DNA from: Vibrio sp. CB1-14
GTDB lineage: Bacteria > Pseudomonadota > Gammaproteobacteria > Enterobacterales > Vibrionaceae
NCBI RefSeq assembly: GCF_040412085.2
Contig: NZ_CP115920.1
Span: 3,286,001 to 3,350,000 of the forward strand
Direction: 5' to 3'
DNA: 64,000 nt
Every line of letters starts with the position of its first letter. Positions within the stretch are counted from its first letter, which is position 1. Below the pieces are notes generated by a model, which saw nothing but the letters and a program-made list of their open reading frames with translations, had not been told where the DNA came from and made no database searches. Made by a program: the position numbers and the translations under genes. Below are positions 44,541 through 54,413 of this stretch, piece by piece.

Positions 44541-45230
44541 ATGGCTAGCGTAATCAAACTCAAAGACGTCACATTTAAGTGGCAGCCCGACCAAGCTCCA
44601 ACTCTTGATATTCCCTCTCTCATCATCGAACAAGGTGAGCATTTATTTCTCAAAGGCCCAAGTGGTTGTGGTAAGTCGACATTACTCGGTTTGCTCACCG
44701 GTATAAATACGGCCACCAGCGGTGATATCTTGGCACTCGATCAAAGCTTAACTGCGCTTTCAGCGTCAAAACGCGATAGATTCCGCGCCGACCACATCGG
44801 TTATATTTTTCAACAGTTTAATTTGATCCCTTACTTGTCAGTCATCGACAATGTCACGCTGCCTTGCCACTTTTCGCAAAGACGTAAAGAAAAGGTATCT
44901 GGCTCGCTAGCTGATGAAGCAAAGCGACTTCTTGACCACTTGCGTCTGCCATCCAATTTACTGCAAAAGCCAGTTATTGAACTCAGTATTGGTCAGCAGC
45001 AACGCGTAGCGGCTGCTAGGGCACTCATCGGCCAGCCCGAATTCCTGATAGCTGACGAGCCGACCTCAGCCTTAGATCACGATAACCGTGAAGCCTTCAT
45101 CGAGCTGCTCATGGAACAAGCGAACCGCGCTGAGTCGACACTCATCTTCGTCAGCCACGATCCAACGCTCGAGCCTTTATTCAAGCGTACTGAAAACCTA
45201 CAAGATATTAATCAAGTGAGGCCGCTATGA
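44541..45230 (+). CDS. zrgB: ABC transporter ATP-binding protein ZrgB
   Basis: 229 aa LolD/MacB-type ATPase: Walker A GPSGCGKS, Q-loop FQQFNLIPYLSV, signature LSIGQQQRVAAARAL, Walker B FLIADEPTSALD, switch His VSHD. Overlaps zrgC by 4 bp. LSIGQ departs from LSGGQ. Energises the predicted zinc uptake complex with the adjacent permease. Confidence 0.88.
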   Translation: MASVIKLKDVTFKWQPDQAPTLDIPSLIIEQGEHLFLKGPSGCGKSTLLGLLTGINTATSGDILALDQSLTALSASKRDRFRADHIGYIFQQFNLIPYLSVIDNVTLPCHFSQRRKEKVSGSLADEAKRLLDHLRLPSNLLQKPVIELSIGQQQRVAAARALIGQPEFLIADEPTSALDHDNREAFIELLMEQANRAESTLIFVSHDPTLEPLFKRTENLQDINQVRPL

Positions 45231-46486
45231 GCATCACATTAAAGCTGGCGTGGAAAAGCCTACTCAACCGTAAAACCACGGCACTACTCACCATTCTGAC
45301 AGTGGCGATCTCAGTTATTTTGCTAATGGGCGTGGAGCGAATTCGAACTCAAGCCAAAAGCAGCTTTGCCAACACAATTTCTGGCACAGACTTAATTGTG
45401 GGTGGGCGCTCGGGACAAGTGAACTTATTACTCTACTCTGTGTTTCGTATTGGTAACGCAACCAACAACATCGACTGGAAAAGTTTTGAAGAATTTAGCA
45501 ATCATCGCGCGGTAAAATGGGCGATCCCTATCTCTCTCGGTGATTCTCATCGCGGCTTTCGAGTAATGGGCACTAATCACAGCTACTTTGAGCATTATCA
45601 ATATGGTCAAAAGCAGCATCTCTCTTTAAGCAAAGGGGAAGAGTTCGATAGCTTATTTGAAGCGGTTATCGGCTCAGAAGTGGCTAAGAAGCTTGGCTAT
45701 GACATCGGCACTGAGATCATTATTGCTCATGGCATCAGCGATGTGGGTTTTAGCCGCCATGAAAATACGCCATTTAAAGTCGTGGGCATTTTGGCACCCA
45801 CCGGCACCCCGGTTGATAAAACAGTTCACGTGTCACTGGAAGCCATCGAAGCCATTCACGTCGGTTGGGAGTCGGGTGCAAACCTTGGCAACAATCCAAG
45901 TAAAGAACAGCTACTCGAAATGGATTTCCATCCCAAGCAGATCACGACGATGATGATTGGACTGAAAAGTAAAATCCAAACCTTCGCCTTGCAGCGCCAG
46001 ATCAACACCTATAAACAAGAACCGCTCAGCGCAATCCTCCCTGGTATTGCATTGCATGAACTTTGGGGAATGATGAGCGTAGCAGAGCAAGCGCTGTTGA
46101 TTGTCTCGGTGTTTGTGGTCGTAGCAGGTCTTATGGGCATGCTATCAAGCTTATTGACCAGTCTTCAGGAGCGTCGCCGCGAAATGGCGATACTCAGAGC
46201 AATGGGGGCAAGGCCGCGCCATGTGTTCGTTTTACTGATTAGTGAAGCCACGGTTTTAACCACTATAGGTATCATTTGCGGTGTGGGTGGAATGTATGCG
46301 ATGCTTGCGGTCGCAGCGCCAATCATTACCTCAAGTTACGGGATTAATATTGCCTTATCTGGGATCAGTTCACACGAATGGATGCTACTTGGGTTTGTGC
46401 AGTTAGCAGGCATTATTATTGGCTTCTTCCCTGCGCTGCGTGCGTACAGACAATCATTAAGTGATGGCATGACCATCCGTATTTAG
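45227..46486 (+). CDS. zrgC: FtsX/MacB-type ABC permease ZrgC
   Basis: 419 aa: one N-terminal helix (ALLTILTVAISVILLMGV), a large periplasmic domain (about 40-270) and three C-terminal helices with the FtsX coupling segment RRREMAILRAMGARPRHVF. This four-helix type usually handles substrates at the periplasmic face, so direct zinc translocation is less certain than regulation by zinc. Confidence 0.88.
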   Translation: MSITLKLAWKSLLNRKTTALLTILTVAISVILLMGVERIRTQAKSSFANTISGTDLIVGGRSGQVNLLLYSVFRIGNATNNIDWKSFEEFSNHRAVKWAIPISLGDSHRGFRVMGTNHSYFEHYQYGQKQHLSLSKGEEFDSLFEAVIGSEVAKKLGYDIGTEIIIAHGISDVGFSRHENTPFKVVGILAPTGTPVDKTVHVSLEAIEAIHVGWESGANLGNNPSKEQLLEMDFHPKQITTMMIGLKSKIQTFALQRQINTYKQEPLSAILPGIALHELWGMMSVAEQALLIVSVFVVVAGLMGMLSSLLTSLQERRREMAILRAMGARPRHVFVLLISEATVLTTIGIICGVGGMYAMLAVAAPIITSSYGINIALSGISSHEWMLLGFVQLAGIIIGFFPALRAYRQSLSDGMTIRI

Positions 46487-46496
46487 TGGGACTTCG

Positions 46497-47027
46497 ATGA
46501 AAACCTTGAAAACGCTACTTTGTGGCTTACTGCTATCCCTGAGCGTACTGGCTGCGCCACTGGCGATGGCTGAAACTGACTCAGATGTATTAACACTTGA
46601 TTGGATTGATCTCATTCCGGAGAAAGAGCGCAATCAGTTTGATGCGATGGGGATGCCTTCAGTCGATCACTCCGGTGGTGTGATGGAACAATCGAAAGTC
46701 GGTACCGTGCGCCAAGAGCTCAATGGCAGTAAGGTGAAAATTCCTGGCTTCGTGATCCCACTCGAGGGGGATGAAAATGCGGTAACGGAATTTCTATTGG
46801 TACCCTACTTCGGTGCCTGTATCCACGTTCCACCACCGCCGCCAAACCAAATCATCTACGTGAAGTTCAAAGAAGGCGCACCTGTACACCGTCTATGGGA
46901 TGTAATCTATGTAGTAGGTACGCTAAAAACCGAAACCATCGACTCAGAGCTAGCGCAAACTGGCTACTTAATCGATGGTTATGAGATCGAAGACTACGAT
47001 GATGGATATGACGAAACCGAGTGGTAA
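46497..47027 (+). CDS. zrgD: DUF3299 periplasmic protein ZrgD
   Basis: 176 aa: signal peptide with LLCGLLLSLSVLAAPLAMA, then the DUF3299 core (GSKVKIPGFVIPLEGDENAV, FGACIHVPPPPPNQIIYV) and an acidic tail. The conserved Cys-x-His in ACIHVPPPPPNQ suggests metal contact. Ten bases after zrgC. No clear terminator follows. Confidence 0.86.
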   Translation: MKTLKTLLCGLLLSLSVLAAPLAMAETDSDVLTLDWIDLIPEKERNQFDAMGMPSVDHSGGVMEQSKVGTVRQELNGSKVKIPGFVIPLEGDENAVTEFLLVPYFGACIHVPPPPPNQIIYVKFKEGAPVHRLWDVIYVVGTLKTETIDSELAQTGYLIDGYEIEDYDDGYDETEW

Positions 47028-47085
47028 TTGAGCCACGTTGCAGTTACATACGAAACCGTTAGATACGAAACCGCGTGCTAGGCTG

Positions 47086-47220
47086 TTAGCCTATCAATGT
47101 AGAAAGATAGCCCAGCACGCCAATATAGACACACAGCAGCAAGACAACCGAGACCTGCTTTTTCATTTTGCTCTGTGGCGTATGACTCTCTAACGAGTGA
47201 TTGTCTCTTGAGTGCCTCAT
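47086..47220 (-). CDS. 44-aa single-helix membrane protein
   Basis: MRHSRDNHSLESHTPQSK, then KKQVSVVLLLCVYIGVLGYL, ending STLIG. GGAGGGCG lies just before this ATG; the longer frame to 47307 has no ribosome site. Convergent with zrgD. Whether it is related to the zrg system is unknown. Confidence 0.6.
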   Translation of the reverse strand: MRHSRDNHSLESHTPQSKMKKQVSVVLLLCVYIGVLGYLSTLIG

Positions 47221-47418
47221 AACGCCCTCCTCTATTATGAAGCATAAACTTAACAAAATTTTAGCATTTATCCTAGAGTTTTTACAACCGCTTCTCACAT
47301 CCGTCATTTTCGGACATCAGCTCACATAAATTACGCTGGTTTTTGCACGAAATTCCCGCTAAATTGAAGGCTTATTGCACATTATTGCTTCGTTTTCGCT
47401 TCATATTGAGTCTGAGTA

Positions 47419-48321
47419 ATGAGTCATCATCCCGTTGAGAGCAAGCCTGCTAAAGTAGAATCCACCTCGTCCAGTGACTCTGGGCAAAAGAAAGCCCATC
47501 ACATGAAAGACAGCGCCAGTCGTTTACGTGCGATTGCCGAATCTCATTACCTCGATGCCCTTATCCGTGAGGAAACGCCAAGCCAATCATTATTTGAACG
47601 AGCCATGCTGCGTGAAAAACAAGGCAAAGAGCAGCGCCAGAAAAACCTGGAGCAGATCATCAAAGCAGCAATGGCAGCGTGCAAGAACGAAGTGGCGGGA
47701 GAACCTGATTTTGACTGGTTAGTACGCTATTTTGATATGGCGAAAGAGATCCACAACTCGTCGATGCAAAAGCTTTGGGCTCAAGTGCTAAAACGCGAAA
47801 TCACCAATCCCGGAGCCACTTCGATGAAGGCACTTAAAACGCTTAGGGACATGACCCCTAAAGAAGCGCAAACTCTACAAAGAGCCTCTTCATTGGCTTG
47901 CAGCTTTGGGACAGACAGCAGTCGTAAGTTGCTGCTGGGCATTAAACATCAAACAGGGTTATTCAGCTTTTCTCGTCGCGAGAGTGTGGATGAATTGAGT
48001 TTAGGCGAGTATCAATTGCCATATTCTAGCATTCTGCTGTTGGTCGAGTTAGGTGTATTGCTGGCAACAGAGCTTGAATCAGGAGAGATCAGTAAAGATG
48101 CACCCTTAAAGCTAACCTATCAAGGCCAAGAAATGACGCTCGCAGCGAAAACCAAAGGCATCACGTTGACCTACTACCGCTTTACGCCGACCGGCAATGA
48201 GCTATGTCAATTGCTTGGTCATCGCAGCAACGCTCAATATCAGGAGCAATTGGTGGCGCTGCTGAATCGAAAATTTGTGGTCAAAGGTGAGCTGCCAACC
48301 TCTTTTCATCATACGGTATAG
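47419..48321 (+). CDS. TIGR03899 family protein
   Basis: 300 aa soluble protein conserved in Vibrio at this position: Lys/Ser-rich N-terminus, helical middle with DFDWLVRYFDMAKEIHNSSM and LWAQVLKREITNPG, and YYRFTPTGNELCQLLG. No catalytic motif is evident; function unknown. Converges on cysC with only 12 bp between stops. Confidence 0.85.
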   Translation: MSHHPVESKPAKVESTSSSDSGQKKAHHMKDSASRLRAIAESHYLDALIREETPSQSLFERAMLREKQGKEQRQKNLEQIIKAAMAACKNEVAGEPDFDWLVRYFDMAKEIHNSSMQKLWAQVLKREITNPGATSMKALKTLRDMTPKEAQTLQRASSLACSFGTDSSRKLLLGIKHQTGLFSFSRRESVDELSLGEYQLPYSSILLLVELGVLLATELESGEISKDAPLKLTYQGQEMTLAAKTKGITLTYYRFTPTGNELCQLLGHRSNAQYQEQLVALLNRKFVVKGELPTSFHHTV

Positions 48322-48333
48322 CAGCCCTATTGA

Positions 48334-48966
48334 TTAGCTGATGACTTGCTTAGCCTTGAGTATCGCGAAACATTGCTCCACCAGCTCGGCGACGGCATAG
48401 TCGCCGGCTTTAAGATGGATCTCAGGGTTAAGCGGCGCTTCGTACTCAGAGTCGATACCGGTAAAGTTAGGGATCTCGCCAGCACGCGCTTTCTTGTACA
48501 GTCCTTTTGGATCGCGTGATTCGCACACCGCTAAGCTCGCATCGACAAACACTTCCATAAACTCGCCGTCCGGTAGCAACTCGCGAACCAAAGCTCGCTC
48601 TTCTCGATGTGGAGAGATAAACGCAGAGAGGACAATCAGGCCAGCATCCGCCATTAACTTAGCCAGCTCACCAACACGGCGAATATTCTCACGTCGGTCT
48701 TGCTCCGAGAAACCTAGATCGCGGCAAAGACCGTGTCTGACGTTATCACCGTCTAACAAATAGGTATGGTAGCCACGAGTTGCTAGTTCTGTTTCGAGCG
48801 CCCCAGCAACGGTGGATTTGCCTGCCCCCGATAAGCCAGTAAACCACAGTACTACAGGCTGCTGTTTTTTCAATTCAGCACGCTCTGACTTGGTCACTAC
48901 ATGTTGATGCCAAATCACGTTTTCATCTTTTTCGATAGTGTCAGAGGCTTGTACAGTATTCGACAT
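48334..48966 (-). CDS. cysC: Adenylylsulfate (APS) kinase
   Basis: Phosphorylates APS to PAPS. 210 aa: P-loop [68 protein letters not shown]. Last gene of the cysD-cysN-permease-cysC cluster, supplying PAPS for CysH at the other end of the window. Confidence 0.98.
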   Translation of the reverse strand: MSNTVQASDTIEKDENVIWHQHVVTKSERAELKKQQPVVLWFTGLSGAGKSTVAGALETELATRGYHTYLLDGDNVRHGLCRDLGFSEQDRRENIRRVGELAKLMADAGLIVLSAFISPHREERALVRELLPDGEFMEVFVDASLAVCESRDPKGLYKKARAGEIPNFTGIDSEYEAPLNPEIHLKAGDYAVAELVEQCFAILKAKQVIS

Positions 48967-48988
48967 AACTCGTCCTTAGGTAACGCCG

Positions 48989-50716
48989 TTAAAAAGGAAA
49001 AAAGTAAGGGATAAGAGTGAGCACCAACACCGAGTAAACGATGGAGATGGGAATGCCAATCCGCATGTAATCTTTAAGCTGATAATTACCCACGCTATAC
49101 ACCAATAGGTTGGTTTGATAGCCGTAAGGAGACACAAAGCTTGCGCTCGCCCCGAACAGCACTGCCATGATAAACGGCATAGGATCGACGCCATAGGCGA
49201 CCGACATGCTGTAGCCAATCGGAAAAGCCAGTGCCGCGGCGGCATTGTTAGTAATCAATTCGGTCAGTAAAAGTGTTACTAAGTAAGTGGCCACTAACGC
49301 GCCAAATACTCCCCAGCCATTGAACATCTCGATGAACATGTCACCCATACGCTCAGAAAGGCCGGTTGAAATCATCAATTGAGCAATGGAAAGTGCTGAG
49401 CCGACAATCACCACAATATCAGTTGGGAAGCGGCGACGCAGCTCTCCTAAATTAACGATACCAAACGCCAATACCGCTATCAGATACAGTGCAAGCCCTT
49501 TGATGATAGGCAGCACGTTAGTAAGTGCTAACGCTATGACCGCAACAAAGCCAAACAGAACATAGCTAGACTTCGCTAGATCAAGCTTGGCACTGGAGTC
49601 TAAATCGTTGACCAGTACGAACTCTTTGCGATGCTGACGACGAAGTGCCTCAAAGCGTTTACCCGGAGCGAGTACTAACGTATCACCCGCTTGCAGTGTG
49701 ATGTTACCTAGTCCACCTTCCAAGCGCTCATGACCGCGACGAATCGCCACGACTACCGCATCAAAGCGATCTCGAAACTGACTCGACTTGAGGGTGTTAT
49801 TACAGAACGTCGCCGACGAACTCACCACCACTTCCAGTAGATTCTGCCCATTAAGATGATGCTGGCCAAAAAAAGTTAAGCCGGTAATTTCTTGTAGCGT
49901 CGCGACACTTTCCACATCACCGCAAAACAGCAAACGGTCTTTGGCTTCTAATACAAAGTCAGGACCAACCGATGCCAATGTTTGGCCATCTCGAACCACT
50001 TCGGCAAGGAACAGCTTTCGCAGTGCTCTAAGGTTATTTTCGGCGATACTACGTCCCACCAATGGTGAACCAGATTCCACTCGTGCTTCTAAGAAATACG
50101 GTAGATCATCTTGGTTAATGTCATCGTAGTTCGGTAAGAAATAGCTAAGCGGTATGAGCACCAGCACGCCACCGAGCAATACACTCAAACCAATCCAAGT
50201 TGGCTCGAAAAAACCTAAACTCGGTAAGCCTACATCCTCAACAAAGCTATTGATAATGAGGTTGGTTGAGGTACCAATCAGCGTCAGTGTGCCACCGAGA
50301 ATGGCGGCATAAGATAGCGGGATAAGTAACTTGGATGGTGCGTGGCGTTGATTGCGCTTGATAGCACCAATTAACGAGACAACCACCGCCGTGTTGTTAG
50401 TGAACGAGGAAAGCAGTGCGGTCGAGATACCCAGTTTAGCGACAACTGCCCCTAAACGCCCAGTCGCAATAGAGCGGCTAACCCAGCTAATTAAGCGTGT
50501 TTTCTCTAGCGCTGCTGAGGATAAAATCAGCAACACAAGTGTCAGCAGTGATGAGTTGGTGAAATTGCTCGCAACCGCATTGATATCTATCATGCCAGCA
50601 ATAAACGCCAAAAACGCAGCGCCTGCAAAAATAAGGCTCGGTTTGATCTGGGTTGCTATCAAGCAAGTGATGATGGACATCAGTAAAGCTAGCACCACTC
50701 CTTGTTCCCACATCAT
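48989..50716 (-). CDS. SLC13-family permease with TrkA-C domains, likely sulfate transporter
   Basis: 575 aa with about ten or more membrane helices in two halves around two central TrkA_C-type soluble domains (about 200-380). SFTNNTAVVV and GTSTNLIINSF, and in the second half ITNNAAAALAFPIGYS, are the substrate-site signatures of the DASS/SLC13 fold. Lying between cysN and cysC, it probably imports sulfate. No cysTWA genes occur in the window. Confidence 0.87.
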   Translation of the reverse strand: MMWEQGVVLALLMSIITCLIATQIKPSLIFAGAAFLAFIAGMIDINAVASNFTNSSLLTLVLLILSSAALEKTRLISWVSRSIATGRLGAVVAKLGISTALLSSFTNNTAVVVSLIGAIKRNQRHAPSKLLIPLSYAAILGGTLTLIGTSTNLIINSFVEDVGLPSLGFFEPTWIGLSVLLGGVLVLIPLSYFLPNYDDINQDDLPYFLEARVESGSPLVGRSIAENNLRALRKLFLAEVVRDGQTLASVGPDFVLEAKDRLLFCGDVESVATLQEITGLTFFGQHHLNGQNLLEVVVSSSATFCNNTLKSSQFRDRFDAVVVAIRRGHERLEGGLGNITLQAGDTLVLAPGKRFEALRRQHRKEFVLVNDLDSSAKLDLAKSSYVLFGFVAVIALALTNVLPIIKGLALYLIAVLAFGIVNLGELRRRFPTDIVVIVGSALSIAQLMISTGLSERMGDMFIEMFNGWGVFGALVATYLVTLLLTELITNNAAAALAFPIGYSMSVAYGVDPMPFIMAVLFGASASFVSPYGYQTNLLVYSVGNYQLKDYMRIGIPISIVYSVLVLTLIPYFFPF

Positions 50717-50800
50717 CCTATTCCTTAAGTAAAGTCACTGCGTTGTTATTATGGGCTCTAGCGATAGTTAAAGCCCATGGTTACGGTTGTATTGAGCAGA

Positions 50801-52213
50801 TTATATTTTTGCGTCCCACTCAGGGAAGTGCTTCATGATCAGAGCTTTAAGCTCTTTCTCAAAGGCACCCATACGCTCTTGCGATGAACGCTGCTCTTCC
50901 GCCAAAGCTTCACGAACTAGGCCGGCACCCACTGTCACGTTAGTGAGGCGATCAATAACAATAAAACCACCGGTATCTTGAACCGAATCGTAGCTATCAA
51001 TGGCTACAGCCTCCGTCAGTGACCACTCACACAAACCAATGCCGTTTAACGGCAATGAGTCTGTCTTAAACGATTTCAGCGAGTTGATGTCGTACTGATG
51101 GCGAATCGCATCTAACTGACCCTGCGTTTGCTTACCCGCAATCTTGATGTCGTAGCTGCGACCTGCTGCTAGTGGTTCATCCGTCATCCATACCATATCC
51201 GCTAGTAGACGATTTGATGACGCAACACGTGCGTCTTGCTTAACAATCAAGTCACCACGGCTGATATCAATTTCATCGGTCAGCGTTAACGTCACCGCTT
51301 GACCAGCAAATGCGCTTGGCAAATCACCATCGAAGGTCACAATACGCTCAACTTTAGAAGTCTTACCGGACGGCAATGCTTTAATTTCATCGCCAACGCG
51401 GATTTCACCGGAGCCAATGGTGCCGGAAAAACCGCGGAAATCGAGGTTTGGTCGGTTAACGTACTGAACTGGGAAGCGGAACTCGCCTTGCTGTTTGCCT
51501 TGGTCGATGTCTACTTTCTCAAGTAGATCAAGCAAAGACTCACCTTGATACCAGCCCATCTTGTCACTCAGATCCACGACATTATCACCCTCTAGGGCAG
51601 AGATCGGGATCATCTGAATGTCGATGTCTTTGCCTAGATTTTCAGAGAAAGTCAGATACTCATCGCGGATCTCTTCATAGCGCTGCTGGGAGTAATCGAC
51701 CAAATCCATCTTGTTCACCGCAACAATAAAGTGCTTTAAACCAAGTAGACTGGAGATAAACGAGTGACGACGAGTTTGATCGAGCACGCCTTTACGTGCA
51801 TCAATCAAGATCACCGCAAGATCACACGTCGATGCGCCTGTTGCCATGTTTCGCGTGTACTGCTCATGTCCTGGAGTATCAGCAATAATGAATTTACGTT
51901 TTTGGGTCGAGAAGTAGCGGTATGCCACATCAATCGTGATCCCTTGTTCACGCTCTGCCTGCAAGCCATCGACAAGCAAGGCTAAGTCTGGCTTTTCACC
52001 GGTCGTACCAACACGTTGGCTGTCTGAGTGAACGGCCGCCAGTTGATCTTCATAAATTTGTTTCGAGTCGTGGAGCAAGCGACCAATTAAGGTACTTTTA
52101 CCATCATCAACTGAGCCACAGGTTAGGAATCGAAGTAACGATTTGTACTGGTGCTGACTCAGGTAACCTTCAATACCGAGCTCGGCAAGTTGTGCTTCTA
52201 CTGCGCTGTTCAT
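50801..52213 (-). CDS. cysN: Sulfate adenylyltransferase subunit 1 (GTPase)
   Basis: 470 aa GTPase that drives APS synthesis with CysD. EF-Tu-like motifs: [40 protein letters not shown], and [12 protein letters not shown]. The length shows no fused CysC domain, consistent with the separate cysC gene. Confidence 0.97.
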   Translation of the reverse strand: MNSAVEAQLAELGIEGYLSQHQYKSLLRFLTCGSVDDGKSTLIGRLLHDSKQIYEDQLAAVHSDSQRVGTTGEKPDLALLVDGLQAEREQGITIDVAYRYFSTQKRKFIIADTPGHEQYTRNMATGASTCDLAVILIDARKGVLDQTRRHSFISSLLGLKHFIVAVNKMDLVDYSQQRYEEIRDEYLTFSENLGKDIDIQMIPISALEGDNVVDLSDKMGWYQGESLLDLLEKVDIDQGKQQGEFRFPVQYVNRPNLDFRGFSGTIGSGEIRVGDEIKALPSGKTSKVERIVTFDGDLPSAFAGQAVTLTLTDEIDISRGDLIVKQDARVASSNRLLADMVWMTDEPLAAGRSYDIKIAGKQTQGQLDAIRHQYDINSLKSFKTDSLPLNGIGLCEWSLTEAVAIDSYDSVQDTGGFIVIDRLTNVTVGAGLVREALAEEQRSSQERMGAFEKELKALIMKHFPEWDAKI

Positions 52214-52231
52214 AATCTGTTCCTTCGATCC

Positions 52232-53140
52232 TTAAAAGTATCCTTGACGTTTCTTAAGCTCCATCGATCCTGACTGATCGTGGTCGATCGCTCGTCCTTG
52301 TCTCTCACTGGACGTTGCGACAAGCATCTCTTCAATAATCCCTGTGAGCGTGGTCGCTTCCGACTCGATAGCACCAGTCAATGGGTAACAACCGAGCGTT
52401 CTAAAGCGCACACTCTTGTGTTCAACCGTTTCATCCGGACCGATCTCCATGCGGTCATCATCCACCATGATCAACATGCCATCGCGCTCTACCACTGGAC
52501 GCGGTGCTGCAAGATACAGAGGCACGATTTCAATGCCTTCTAGCAAGATGTATTGCCAGATATCGAGCTCAGTCCAGTTAGAGAGTGGAAACACACGGAT
52601 GCTCTCACCTTTGTTGATTTGGCCGTTGTAGGTTTTCCACAACTCTGGACGCTGGTTCTTCGGATCCCACGTATGGTTCTTATCGCGGAATGAGTAAACA
52701 CGCTCTTTGGCACGAGATTTCTCTTCATCACGGCGTGCACCACCGAATGCTGCATCAAAACCGTACTTGTTGAGCGCCTGTTTCAGACCTTGCGTTTTCA
52801 TAATATCGGTATGCTTAGATGAGCCATGCACAAACGGGCTACAGCCCATGGCTAGACCTTCTGGATTCTTGTGCACCAAAAGCTCGAATCCGTAGTTCTT
52901 TGCTGTACGGTCGCGAAATTCAATCATCTCTTTGAACTTCCAATCGGTATCAACGTGCAGCAATGGGAATGGGATCTTACCTGGGTAAAATGCCTTACGC
53001 GCTAAATGCAGCATCACCGACGAGTCTTTACCGATCGAGTACATCATGACGGGATTATCAAATTCCGCCGCGACTTCGCGGATGATGTGAATACTTTCCG
53101 CTTCCAACTGTTTAAGGTGTGTGAGTCTTTCTTGGTCCAT
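52232..53140 (-). CDS. cysD: Sulfate adenylyltransferase subunit 2
   Basis: 302 aa. Adenylates sulfate to APS. PP-loop [32 protein letters not shown], and [20 protein letters not shown]. First structural gene of the ATP sulfurylase pair, 18 bp before cysN. Confidence 0.98.
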   Translation of the reverse strand: MDQERLTHLKQLEAESIHIIREVAAEFDNPVMMYSIGKDSSVMLHLARKAFYPGKIPFPLLHVDTDWKFKEMIEFRDRTAKNYGFELLVHKNPEGLAMGCSPFVHGSSKHTDIMKTQGLKQALNKYGFDAAFGGARRDEEKSRAKERVYSFRDKNHTWDPKNQRPELWKTYNGQINKGESIRVFPLSNWTELDIWQYILLEGIEIVPLYLAAPRPVVERDGMLIMVDDDRMEIGPDETVEHKSVRFRTLGCYPLTGAIESEATTLTGIIEEMLVATSSERQGRAIDHDQSGSMELKKRQGYF

Positions 53141-53224
53141 GAGTTGTGCTTCCTTTGTTCATGTTGACGTGACTTGGCCAACACACGACTGATTTAGAAT
53201 ATGAGTGAGCTATCCTCTTAGGGA

Positions 53225-54100
53225 TTAAGCTCTAATACTTTGTAGTGTTTCGATTTGGCTTGGCTGCACACTATCTTCACCAAACCAAGAGAGTTCATCG
53301 GCTAGCGAGACCACTTCACCGACAACAATCAGTGATGGCGACTGCGCATCTTTGGCCATCTCCGGTAGAGTCGCCAACGTGCCACGTAAGACCTTTTGGG
53401 TTACCTGTGTCCCGCGCTCAATAATCGCAACAGGCACGCTAGAGCTGCGGCCATGTTCAATAAGTTGCGACTGGATATAGTCAGATTTCATTAGCCCCAT
53501 ATAGATAACGAGAGTCTGATTGCCACGCGCCAACGTAGACCAATCCATGTCATCGCTATCCGGTTTTAGGTGCCCAGTAACAAACAACGCCGATTGCGCG
53601 TAGTCTCGATGAGTCAAAGGGATACCCGCATAAGCTGTCGCACCAGCGGCTGCGGTAATGCCCGGTACGACTTGGAATCGAATGCCGGCTGTAGCAAGAA
53701 CTTGCAGCTCTTCACCACCACGACCAAATACGAATGGATCGCCACCTTTAATACGAACGACTTTATGACCGCTCTGGGCAAACTCGACCAACAGTTGATT
53801 GGTTTTCTCTTGAGGAACGCTGTGATGACCGGCTCTTTTGCCCACACAAACTAAAATAGTACTATCTGGTACCAGCGCCATAATTTCTTCAGAAACAAGA
53901 TAGTCATAGAGGACAACGTCAGCTTGTTGCAGCAGGTTTAATGCTTTTATGGTCAGTAGTTCAGGATCACCAGGACCGGCGCCGATTAAAGCCACCTCGC
54001 CTTTATTGAGCTGTGATTTAGCCAGCCTAGGCTTATCGTGGCTGCTAACCAAAGTGGGTGTGGTTCCCTTGCCCGGCTGGTTAGTAAAAGTTGAGTTCAT
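53225..54100 (-). CDS. cobA: Uroporphyrinogen-III C-methyltransferase (SUMT)
   Basis: Makes precorrin-2 for siroheme, the CysI cofactor. 291 aa from ATG at 54100 (AAGGA eight bases upstream; the frame runs on to 54142 without a ribosome site). Motifs: [61 protein letters not shown]. Only the methyltransferase half of CysG is present, so the dehydrogenase/chelatase must be elsewhere. Confidence 0.94.
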   Translation of the reverse strand: MNSTFTNQPGKGTTPTLVSSHDKPRLAKSQLNKGEVALIGAGPGDPELLTIKALNLLQQADVVLYDYLVSEEIMALVPDSTILVCVGKRAGHHSVPQEKTNQLLVEFAQSGHKVVRIKGGDPFVFGRGGEELQVLATAGIRFQVVPGITAAAGATAYAGIPLTHRDYAQSALFVTGHLKPDSDDMDWSTLARGNQTLVIYMGLMKSDYIQSQLIEHGRSSSVPVAIIERGTQVTQKVLRGTLATLPEMAKDAQSPSLIVVGEVVSLADELSWFGEDSVQPSQIETLQSIRA

Positions 54101-54413
54101 AATGGCAATCCTTCGCATATCGAATGATGGCATTATGACCACTCGCCTATATTACTGGAAATTCTAAAATTTCATTTTTTATTCCAAAAGCCACTAAAGA
54201 AGCTATTTAGCCTGAAAATATGTACAGATTTCGAGCTAACTCGCCGCATTGAACCTCTATCAGTTGTAGTCTTACTGATAAAGGTGAGAGATCGGTATCA
54301 TAACCCCAGTAAGTAACAAATACAGATCACACTTTTATAGTCATAGAGACATTTATTACATCACAAATTGATACACTTAACGCGTTTTTGAATCACCCTC
54401 GAATTAGAAGGAT
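54101..54413. other. cobA-cpdB divergent intergenic region
   Basis: 313 bp, A/T-rich, expected to hold the promoters of the leftward cob/cys cluster and of cpdB. No ORF, repeat or recognisable operator stands out. Confidence 0.4.

Noticed and set aside
47041..47080. Repeated ATACGAAACCG units after zrgD as a CRISPR-like or mobile repeat
   Set aside because: Only two short copies, without regular spacers; probably a chance local duplication.
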